This document shows positions 42,637 through 49,741 of a stretch of DNA of 55,995 nt, one piece after another. A program made the position numbers and the translations under genes. How positions within the stretch are numbered: the stretch's first letter is position 1; every line of letters begins with the position of its first letter. The stretch is from an uncultured Rhodospirillales bacterium. Lineage in GTDB: Bacteria; Pseudomonadota; Alphaproteobacteria; Acetobacterales; Acetobacteraceae. The notes beneath the pieces were generated by a model. It did not search any database, had not been told where the DNA came from, and saw nothing but the letters and a program-made list of their open reading frames with translations. The stretch lies in the NCBI GenBank assembly GCA_903835235.1, contig CAILMF010000025.1:1-55995 (forward strand). Reading direction: 5' to 3'.

Positions 42637-43391
42637 CGCCGAAGATCGCGATCCAGGGCGTCAGCCGCAGCTTCGGCGCCGTGGCCGCGCTGGCGCCGGT
42701 CGATATCGCCATCGCCCCCGGTGAGTTCGTCTGCATCGTCGGCCCTTCCGGCTGCGGCAAGACCACGCTGCTGCGCATCCTCGCGGGGCTGGAGACGCCC
42801 AGCACCGGGGAAGTCGCGATCACCCGCGAAAATCCGGCGCAACCGCTGAACACCATGATCTTCCAGGAAAGCTCGATCTTCCCCTGGATGACGGTGCGGC
42901 AGAATGTCGGCTACGGCCTCAGGCTGCGCGGCGTCCGTGCCGCCGAGATCGCCGCGCGCATCGCGCCGCTGCTGGACCTCACCGGCCTCTCGCGCTTCGC
43001 CGATGCCTTCCCCTACCAGCTCAGCGGCGGCATGAAGCAGCGCGTCAGCGTCGCCCGCGCCTTTGCCAACGACCCCGAGCTGCTGCTGATGGACGAACCC
43101 TTCGCCGCGCTGGACGAACAGAACAAGGCGCTGCTGCAGGAAGAATTGCTGCGGCTGTGGAGCGCCACGCGCAAGACCGTGGTCTTCATCACCCACAGCA
43201 TCGACGAAGCCCTGGTGCTGGGCGACCGCGTGCTGGTGATGAGCGCGCGTCCCGGCCGCATCAAGGCCGACATCGCCGTGCCCTTCCCCCGCCCGCGTTC
43301 CGTGGTGGAACTGAAGCAGGACCCCGACTATGTGCGGCTGAACCACGAGATCTGGACGCTGCTGCGCGATGAAGTGCGCCCCGCGGCATGA
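42633..43391 (+). CDS. ABC transporter ATP-binding protein, SsuB/TauB type
   Basis: A 252-aa ATPase. Walker A GPSGCGKTT, Q-loop MIFQESSIFPWMTV, signature LSGGMKQR, Walker B LLLMDEPFAALDE and switch His in FITHSIDEAL. The Q-loop sequence FPWMTV is typical of the sulfonate/nitrate/taurine importer class. Overlaps both neighbours by 4 bp (ATGA), so the transporter genes are translated together. Confidence 0.94.
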   Translation: MTPKIAIQGVSRSFGAVAALAPVDIAIAPGEFVCIVGPSGCGKTTLLRILAGLETPSTGEVAITRENPAQPLNTMIFQESSIFPWMTVRQNVGYGLRLRGVRAAEIAARIAPLLDLTGLSRFADAFPYQLSGGMKQRVSVARAFANDPELLLMDEPFAALDEQNKALLQEELLRLWSATRKTVVFITHSIDEALVLGDRVLVMSARPGRIKADIAVPFPRPRSVVELKQDPDYVRLNHEIWTLLRDEVRPAA

Positions 43392-44221
43392 GCGAGCGCG
43401 CCCCGCACACCGTGCTGATCCGCCCGGCCCCGGCCCAGGCCGCGCTGCACCTCTCGCCGGCGCTGCTGGCCGTCGCCTCGCCGATCCTGCTGCTGCTGGG
43501 GTGGGAAGCGGTGGTGCGGCTGGAATGGCTGGACAGCCGCTTCTTCCCGGCGCCATCCGACGTGCTGGTGGCGCTGTGGCAGATGCTGCTGACCGGCGTG
43601 CTGCTGGAACACACCTTCTGGACCGTGCAGCGCGTGCTGGTCGGCTTCGTGCTCGGCGCCGTGCCGGGGCTGCTGCTGGGCCTGGTCATGGGGCTCTCGC
43701 CCTGGATACGCGCCTTCCTGAAGCCGGCGGTCGCCGCGGTCTATCCCATTCCCAAGGTGGCGCTGCTGCCGCTGATCATGATGATCTTCGGCCTGGGCGA
43801 ACCCTCAAAGTGGGTCATCGTCGGCATCGCCGTGTTCTTCCAGCTGCTGCTCAGCACCATCGCCGGCGTGCTGGGGATCGAGCGCATCTACCTCGACGTT
43901 GCCCGCAACCTGCGTGCCAGCACCTGGCAGGCCTATACCACCGTGGCGCTGCCGGGCGCGCTGCCCACCATCTTCGCGGGCTGCCAGCTCGGCCTGGGCA
44001 TGGCACTGATCGTCGTCGTCATCGCCGAGAATTTCGGCACCTCCGCCGGCCTCGGCTACCTGGTCTGGCGCAGCTGGCAAGTGTTCGAGGTGACGGACAT
44101 GTATGTTGGCCTCATGATGATCGCGCTGCTGGGCTATCTGTTCCAGCTGGCCATGGGTTGGCTGGAACGCCGGCTGCTGCGCTGGAAACCGGCGGCCACC
44201 GCCATGAAGGGAACGCCATGA
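43388..44221 (+). CDS. ABC transporter permease, SsuC/TauC type
   Basis: A 277-aa inner-membrane permease with ~6 hydrophobic segments. The EAA-like cytoplasmic loop contains RASTWQAYTTVALPGALPTIFAG, and the GLVMGLSPWIRAFLKPAVA and PIPKVALLPLIMMIFGLGE segments are diagnostic of the sulfonate/taurine permease family. Its stop overlaps the RidA start (ATGA). Confidence 0.93.
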   Translation: MSERAPHTVLIRPAPAQAALHLSPALLAVASPILLLLGWEAVVRLEWLDSRFFPAPSDVLVALWQMLLTGVLLEHTFWTVQRVLVGFVLGAVPGLLLGLVMGLSPWIRAFLKPAVAAVYPIPKVALLPLIMMIFGLGEPSKWVIVGIAVFFQLLLSTIAGVLGIERIYLDVARNLRASTWQAYTTVALPGALPTIFAGCQLGLGMALIVVVIAENFGTSAGLGYLVWRSWQVFEVTDMYVGLMMIALLGYLFQLAMGWLERRLLRWKPAATAMKGTP

Positions 44222-44613
44222 CCGAACATCGCCGCCTCAGCTCCCCGCTGCTGCGCCCGCCGCCGGGGCCGTGGAGCAACGCCATCGAAATCCGCGCCGG
44301 CGCCCGCACCGTCTACAGCGCCGGCATCGTCGGCGCGATGGTGGACGGCAGCATCCCCGAGGGCGTGGCCGCGCAGACCACCCGCATCTTCGAGATCATC
44401 AGCATCCTGCTGGCCGAGGCCGGCATGCAGATGACCGATGTGGTCAAGATGATCACCTACCTGGTGGATGTGGCGGACCAGCCGTCCTATTCGGCGGCGC
44501 GCAAGCCGTTCTTCGCGGGGTGCAGCCCGGCGATGACGCTGGTCGGCGTCAACCAGCTCGCCAGCCCGGCGATCCGGGTCGAGGTCGAGGTCATCGCGGC
44601 GAAGCACGACTGA
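44218..44613 (+). CDS. RidA/YjgF-family protein (second copy)
   Basis: A 131-aa Rid-family protein, only distantly similar to the copy at 38240-38644. Motifs: ARTVYSAGIVGAMVDG, QTTRIFEIISILLAEAGM, MTDVVKMITYLVDVAD and C-terminal LASPAIRVEVEVIAAK, which keeps the catalytic Arg (IRVEVE) expected for imine hydrolysis. Between a transporter and a flavin monooxygenase it recalls RutC of the pyrimidine (Rut) pathway, where the Rid protein acts after RutA. Stop and next start overlap (TGATG). Confidence 0.9.
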   Translation: MTEHRRLSSPLLRPPPGPWSNAIEIRAGARTVYSAGIVGAMVDGSIPEGVAAQTTRIFEIISILLAEAGMQMTDVVKMITYLVDVADQPSYSAARKPFFAGCSPAMTLVGVNQLASPAIRVEVEVIAAKHD

Positions 44614-45896
44614 TGCCGCGGCAGATGCGCCTGGGTGTCTTCGCGGTGGGCACCGGCAACCACAGTGCCGGCTGGCGCATGCCCGGCGCGGACCGCAGCA
44701 ACCAGGACCCCGCGGTGCTGCTGCGCATCGCCGCCGAGGCCGAGCGCGCGAAGTACGACATGTTCTTCATCGCCGATGGCCTGCACGCCGCGCCGGGCGA
44801 CCACCCCAGCTTCCTCGCGCGGATCGAGCCGGTGGCGCTGGTCTCCGCGCTCAGCCAGACCACGAAGCACATCGGGCTGGGTGCCAGCATCGCCACCACC
44901 TATGCGCAGCCCTTCACCACGGCGCGGCAATTCGCCAGCATCGACCACCTCAGCGGCGGGCGCGCCGGCGTCAACATCATCACCGGCGCCAACCTGAACT
45001 CCGGCGCCAATTTCGGCCGCATCCACCCCTCCCATGCCGAGCGCTACGAGATCGCCGAGGAGTTTGTCGATGTACTGACAAAGCTCTGGGACAGTTGGGA
45101 GGATGGCGCGATCATCGCGGATGCCGCGAGCGGTCGCTATGTGGACACGGCCAAGCTCCACGTCATCGACCACGTCGGCAAGCACTTCCAGGTGCAGGGG
45201 CCGCTGAACGCGGCGCGCTGCCCGCAGGGCCGCCCCGTCATCATCCAGGCCGGCGGCTCCCCGGCCGGCCAGGCGCTGGCGGCGCGCACCGCGGATGTGG
45301 TCTTCGCCGTGGCGCAGGATTTGGGCGAGGCGCGCGAGAACTACGCCGATTTCAAGCGCCAGGTCGTGGCCTTCGGCCGCGACCCCGGCCAGGTGCACAT
45401 GCTGCCCGGCGTCATGCCCATTCTCGGCCGCGACCCCGGCGCCGCCCGCGCGCTGCTGGCGCAGCTGCAATCCTTCGTCGGCGACCGCGACGCGCTGAAG
45501 CTGGTGGAGGTTCGCCTGGGCCACGACATCTCCGGCTATCCGCTGGACGGACCCGTGCCGGAATTCGGCGAGACCCAGGGCGGCCGCAGCATGGCCCGCG
45601 CACTGTTTGCGCTGGCCAAGCGCGAGGGCATGACGCTGCGCGACCTGTACAACCTGGTTGCCGCCGCCCGCGGCCACCTGGTGCTGACCGGCACGCCCAG
45701 CATGATCGCGGACACACTGGAGGAATGGTTCACCACCGGCGCGGCGGATGGCTTCATCATGCTGCCCGCCTGGTTCCCCGGCGCCTTCGTGCAGTTCAAC
45801 GAGGAGGTGCTGCCGATATTGCGGCATCGCGGCCTGTTCCGGCAGGACTACACCGGCACCACGCTGCGCGACCACCTCGGCCTGGTCAGGCCGTGA
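44613..45896 (+). CDS. LLM-class flavin-dependent monooxygenase (NtaA/SnaA/DszA family)
   Basis: A 427-aa luciferase-like monooxygenase using reduced FMN. Family marks: MRLGVFAVGTGNHSAGWR, RAKYDMFFIADGLH, EPVALVSALSQTTKHIGLG, HLSGGRAGVNIITGAN, and PVIIQAGGSPAGQALAARTADVVF. Members act on nitrilotriacetate, EDTA, dibenzothiophene sulfone or, as RutA, on uracil. It needs an FMN reductase, not found here. With RidA upstream and an amidase downstream it gives a Rut-like logic: oxidise, release amine or imine, hydrolyse amide. Confidence 0.92.
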   Translation: MPRQMRLGVFAVGTGNHSAGWRMPGADRSNQDPAVLLRIAAEAERAKYDMFFIADGLHAAPGDHPSFLARIEPVALVSALSQTTKHIGLGASIATTYAQPFTTARQFASIDHLSGGRAGVNIITGANLNSGANFGRIHPSHAERYEIAEEFVDVLTKLWDSWEDGAIIADAASGRYVDTAKLHVIDHVGKHFQVQGPLNAARCPQGRPVIIQAGGSPAGQALAARTADVVFAVAQDLGEARENYADFKRQVVAFGRDPGQVHMLPGVMPILGRDPGAARALLAQLQSFVGDRDALKLVEVRLGHDISGYPLDGPVPEFGETQGGRSMARALFALAKREGMTLRDLYNLVAAARGHLVLTGTPSMIADTLEEWFTTGAADGFIMLPAWFPGAFVQFNEEVLPILRHRGLFRQDYTGTTLRDHLGLVRP

Positions 45897-46110
45897 ACGC
45901 CGTGCGGCCGGCGACGATGGTGCGTACCGCACGCACGTCGCGCAGCCGCGCGTCCGGCACGCCCAGGAACGGGCGGCCATGCCACTTGCCGCGTGCGGCA
46001 ACGCCTTCCAAGATCGCCCCCGGCACCGCGCCAGGCAGCGCCACGGCCGCATGCTGCGTCGCCACCTGTGCCACCAGCGCCACCGCGTGCCCCCCGCAGG
46101 AGACCGCCTG
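45886..46110 (-). pseudogene. Possible C-terminal gene remnant
   Basis: The gap between the LLM and amidase genes is 214 bp. Its minus strand has an open, GC3-rich frame of about 65 codons ending GVPDARLRDVRAVRTIVAGR and TAFTA, then TGA at 45888-45886. The composition and VRTIVAGR-type ending resemble the last strands of an amidohydrolase-like enzyme, but the family is not certain. Upstream of 46110 the same frame is merely antisense to the amidase. It may be the tail of a gene lost when this operon was assembled. Confidence 0.28.
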
Positions 46111-47559
46111 ATGACCAGCGAAGCCTACCTCCCCGCTTGGGCCCTGCTGCACCAACTCAGGCGCGGCGAGACCACCAGCCGCGCGCTGCTGGACCGCATG
46201 CTGGAACGGGTGGCCCGGGTGAACCCCGGCATCAACGCCATCATCCTGCAGGACGCGCCGCGCGCCCGCGCCGCGGCCGACGCCGCCGACGCAGCGCTGG
46301 CCCGCGGCGAACCGCTGGGCGCCCTGCACGGCCTGCCGATGACGGTGAAGGAGACCAACAACGTCGCGGGCTGGCCGACCACCTTCGGCGACCCCGCCTG
46401 CCGCGACGAAGTCCCGGCCCGCAGCGCCGAGATCATCCGCCGGCTGGAGGCCGCCGGCGCGGTGATCTTCGGCAAGACCAACGTGCCGCTGAACGCGTTG
46501 GACTGGCAGAGCTACAACGCCATCTACGGCACCACCCGCAACCCGTGGAACCCTGCGCATTCGCCCGGCGGTTCCTCGGGCGGTTCGGCCGCGGCGCTGG
46601 CGGCGGGGCTGACGCCGCTGGAACTCGGCAGCGATGCCGGCGGCTCCATCCGCATCCCCGCGGCCTTCTGCGGCGTCTATGGCCACAAGCCCACGCCGGG
46701 CCTGGTACCCGGCGAAGGCAATGGCCGCGGCAGCCTGCTGGACAATGATCTCGTCACGTCGGGGCCTTTGGCTCGCAGCGTCAAGGACCTGTCCCTGGCG
46801 CTGGAGGTGCTGGCCGGCCCGGCCGGCGAGCGCAGCAAGGCCTGGCGCCTGCACCTGCCGCCGGCCCGCGCCACCCAGGCGCGCGAATTCCGCGTGGCGC
46901 TGCTGGAAACCTCCCCGGTGGCCGAGGTGGCGGAGGAATACCGCGCCGCCATCCGCACGCTGGGCGAAAGGCTGCGCGGCATGGGCGCCAAGGTCTCGCT
47001 CAACGTGCTGCCGTTCAGCGACCACGCGGCGCACCACGCCGCCTACGTACAACTTCTGCGCGGCAGCGCCGTAACGCGCCTGCCGGAACCCGTCTTCCAG
47101 GCCGCCATCGCCGAAACCGAGAAGCACGCCAGCAACGCCACCCCCTATGTCCGCCAGATGTCCGCCGCCTATGCCCAGCGCCACCGCGCCTGGTTGCAGG
47201 CCGAGGAATACCGCGCCGGCCTCAAGCGCGACTGGGCCAGCTTCTTCGAGGAATTCGACGTGCTGGTTGCCCCCGCCGCCATGGGCCCGGCCTTCCCGCT
47301 GGATGAAGCCCGGCCGCGCGAGGAGCGTACCCTGCGCATCAATGGCCGCGACGCCGACTACAACGACACGCTGTTCTGGGCCGGCATCGCCACCCTGCCC
47401 TCGCTGCCCGCCACGACGGCGCCGATCGGCTTCAGCGCCACGGGCCTGCCGCTGGGCGTGCAGGTGCTGGGCCCGGCCTGGGAGGACCGCACCACCCTGG
47501 CCTTCGCCGCCGTGCTGGAAGCGCTGCTGCCATTCAGCCCACCGCCGGGATACGCCTGA
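46111..47559 (+). CDS. Amidase (amidase-signature family), second copy
   Basis: A 482-aa amidase-signature enzyme. Triad: Lys80 in MTVKETNNVAG, cis-Ser in GGSSGG (~155), nucleophile Ser179 in SDAGGSIRIPAAFCG. The TVKETNNVAGWPTTFG and GHKPTPGLVPG segments resemble those of acetamidase/aryl-acyl-amidase relatives. It follows the LLM gene after 214 bp, the only long gap in this operon, so it may have its own promoter or be a later addition. Ribosome site AGGAG 9 bp before ATG 46111. Likely last step of the pathway: amide to acid plus ammonia. Confidence 0.9.
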   Translation: MTSEAYLPAWALLHQLRRGETTSRALLDRMLERVARVNPGINAIILQDAPRARAAADAADAALARGEPLGALHGLPMTVKETNNVAGWPTTFGDPACRDEVPARSAEIIRRLEAAGAVIFGKTNVPLNALDWQSYNAIYGTTRNPWNPAHSPGGSSGGSAAALAAGLTPLELGSDAGGSIRIPAAFCGVYGHKPTPGLVPGEGNGRGSLLDNDLVTSGPLARSVKDLSLALEVLAGPAGERSKAWRLHLPPARATQAREFRVALLETSPVAEVAEEYRAAIRTLGERLRGMGAKVSLNVLPFSDHAAHHAAYVQLLRGSAVTRLPEPVFQAAIAETEKHASNATPYVRQMSAAYAQRHRAWLQAEEYRAGLKRDWASFFEEFDVLVAPAAMGPAFPLDEARPREERTLRINGRDADYNDTLFWAGIATLPSLPATTAPIGFSATGLPLGVQVLGPAWEDRTTLAFAAVLEALLPFSPPPGYA

Positions 47560-47600
47560 CCGCGCATGCCATCAGGGGGGGCGCCGCAGGCTTCGACCCT

Positions 47601-47648
47601 AGAGCAAGAAATCCGTTCTGATGATTGCATCAGAACGGATATTGCTCT
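47601..47648. mobile_element. Single-hairpin MITE-like element
   Basis: A 48-bp palindrome with AGAGCA/TGCTCT ends and 13-bp arms ATCCGTTCTGATG and CATCAGAACGGAT, directly after CTA (CTAG at 47599-47602). It matches hairpin 2 of the elements at 10995-11109 and 34493-34607 almost base for base, showing that this hairpin also occurs alone. It may end the amidase transcript, 40 bp after its stop. Confidence 0.75.
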
Positions 47649-47746
47649 GGAGCGTGATCGTTGCAGGCGGAAACGCCGGAGACGTGAATCACGCGACAAA
47701 ACAAGGCGCCAGGGTCTGCCAGGCGCTTCCATCTGCGCCTGACAGA
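47649..47746. repeat. Palindromic repeat module B, third copy
   Basis: Begins GGAGCGTGATCGTTGCAGGC and continues GGAAACGCCGGAGACGTGAATCACGC in pieces with GCGTGAT/ATCACGC arms, then GGGTCTGCCAGGCGC and GCGCCTGACAGACCC arms. Near-identical to 23516-23620. The following 47747-47934 contains GCAATATGCGTACACATAT, similar to the MITE terminus, and no gene I can support. Confidence 0.7.
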
Positions 47747-47934
47747 CCCCAGCGCAATATGCGTACACATATACGCCGCTCGTGCTCCCGCGCCTCGACG
47801 ACCTTCGCCTGCCCCCAGGCAACCGGCTGGCGGCCCGCAAGGGCGACCGGGCCGGGGTTCGATACCCTTGGGTTGTTGACTCCGCGGCCAGTCCACCGCA
47901 ACGGTGCAGAAGTCTGTGCGGGGCGAGATCAGAC

Positions 47935-49734
47935 GTGGATCCAAGGCATTTGCCGGTCAGCAGCCTGTTCTTGGCAGCCGCCCTGTTCGGGGGCGCGCCC
48001 GCCGGCGCGCAGGTGCCCCCGCAGCAGGACCTGATCGGCCGAGTTGCGCCGCCCGCGGGGCCGCAACTCGGCCCGCCCATCCTGCCGCCGGAACCGGCGC
48101 CTGCCACCGGCCCGGGGGCCAGCCGGCAGGTGGCCATCCTGCGCGTGGCGCTGCAGGGCAACTCGGCGCTGCCGGATAGCGCGCTGCTGCCGCTCGTGGC
48201 GCCGCTGGCCGGCCAGACCGTCGCCTTGGCCCAGCTGGAGGAAGCCCGTTTCGCCGTGCTGCGCGCCTATCGTGCGGCCGGCTTCCCCTACGTGTTGATC
48301 GGCGCGTCGCTGGCCCCGGTGGAAGGCCAGCCGGCCCCCGAATTCCGCCTGACGGTAACCGAGGGCCATGTCGCCGACATCAGGCTGGATGGCGAGATCG
48401 GCCCCGCCGCCACCCTGGTGCTGCGCTTCCTGGAACGGGTGAAGGCCGAACGCCCGATCAGCCAGGCCACCCTGGAACGCGCGCTGCTGCTGGCCTCTGA
48501 TATCCCCGGCGTCACGGCCCAGGGCGTGCTGCGGCCGCTGGCCGGCGGCGCCGCCGGCGCGCTGGAGCTGGTGGTGCGCTTGCAGCGCCGCCTGGTCAGC
48601 GGCTTCGTCAGCGCCGACAATCGCGGCGCGCCCGCGCTGGGCGCCTGGCAGGGGTTGCTGGTCGGCGGCCTCAACAGCATGACTTCGCTGGGTGAACGCA
48701 CCGAGGTCTCGCTGGTGCGCAGCGAAGGCAATCGCCAGGGCTTCGGCCAGATCTCGGAGGAGATCTTCGCCGGCAGCTCCGGCCTGCGGCTGCGGGGCTA
48801 TTTCGGCATGGGGGAAGTGCGCCCCGGCTCGCCGCTGGCGGCGCTGGGCTATGCCGGGGAGACCAGTCTCGGCGGCGTCGCGGCCAGCTACCCGCTGATC
48901 CGAAGCCGGCCGATGAACCTGACCCTCACCAGCCAGGCCGATACGTTCAACGCCGCGGTCAGCCTCCGGCCGGACCCGGCCCTGCCGCGCCAACGCGCCG
49001 GGCACGACCATGTCCGCGCCCTGCGCTTTGGCGTCGAAGGCTCCCTGCGGGATGCCGAGGTGCTGCCCGGCGCCGGCGCCGCGGCCAATTTCGGCCAGTT
49101 GCGGCTGCATCAGGGCATCACCGCCCTGGGTGCCAGCAGCAATGCCGCCAGCACCGTCCAGCGCCAGGGCAGCGATTTCGGCTTCACCAAGCTGACCGGG
49201 GAGGCAACCCGGCTGCAACCGCTGTTCCGCCCCATGGAGGACAGCGTGGTCAGCCTGCAGGTCACCCTGGCAGGGCAGTACAGCAACACCGTGCTGCCAC
49301 CCTCCGAGAAATTCTATCTCGGCGGCACCCGGCTCGGCCGCGGCTTCTATTCCGGCCAGGTTTCCGGCGACAATGCGCTGGCCGCCAGCGTGGAACTGCA
49401 ACTCAACACCGGCTTGGCGCTGCGGCTGCCCAGCGTGGCGCGCTCGGCCGGGCAGCTTGGCAGCAATTGGGTGGATGGCCTGCTGGCCCAGGGCGAACCG
49501 GCGCTGGGGTTGCAGTTCTACGGCTTCCACGACCAGGGCCGCACCTTCGAGAACAAGCCCGGCGATATCGACCGACGCCTCGCCTCCTGGGGCGGGGGCC
49601 TGCGCGCCATCCTCAGCGAAAGGGTCCAGCTGGACCTGGAGGGCGTGCAGCGGCTGACCCGCATGCCCGACGGCTCCGCCACCCGTCCACTGCGGGGCGA
49701 GGCGGTCTTCGCCCGCCTGCTGACCCGGTTCTGA
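47935..49734 (+). CDS. Two-partner secretion transporter (ShlB/FhaC/HecB family)
   Basis: A 599-aa outer-membrane TpsB. Signal peptide ~1-26 (LPVSSLFLAAALFGGAPAGA). Two POTRA domains occupy ~60-210 (RVALQGNSALPDSALLPLV, YRAAGFPYVLIGASLAP, TEGHVADIRLDGEIG). The barrel includes the conserved loop KFYLGGTRLGRGFYSGQVSG of Omp85/TpsB proteins and ends with an aromatic residue (LLTRF). It exports the exoprotein encoded next. GTG 47935 is chosen because it begins the signal peptide; a TTG five codons later and longer starts are possible. The frame upstream runs into repeat DNA. Confidence 0.88.
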   Translation: MDPRHLPVSSLFLAAALFGGAPAGAQVPPQQDLIGRVAPPAGPQLGPPILPPEPAPATGPGASRQVAILRVALQGNSALPDSALLPLVAPLAGQTVALAQLEEARFAVLRAYRAAGFPYVLIGASLAPVEGQPAPEFRLTVTEGHVADIRLDGEIGPAATLVLRFLERVKAERPISQATLERALLLASDIPGVTAQGVLRPLAGGAAGALELVVRLQRRLVSGFVSADNRGAPALGAWQGLLVGGLNSMTSLGERTEVSLVRSEGNRQGFGQISEEIFAGSSGLRLRGYFGMGEVRPGSPLAALGYAGETSLGGVAASYPLIRSRPMNLTLTSQADTFNAAVSLRPDPALPRQRAGHDHVRALRFGVEGSLRDAEVLPGAGAAANFGQLRLHQGITALGASSNAASTVQRQGSDFGFTKLTGEATRLQPLFRPMEDSVVSLQVTLAGQYSNTVLPPSEKFYLGGTRLGRGFYSGQVSGDNALAASVELQLNTGLALRLPSVARSAGQLGSNWVDGLLAQGEPALGLQFYGFHDQGRTFENKPGDIDRRLASWGGGLRAILSERVQLDLEGVQRLTRMPDGSATRPLRGEAVFARLLTRF

Positions 49735-49741
49735 GGCCCGC

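Noticed and set aside
44218-47559. A true Rut uracil operon
   Set aside because: LLM oxygenase and Rid protein are present, but RutB (isochorismatase-fold), RutD, RutF and RutG are not; the transporter is an ABC system.
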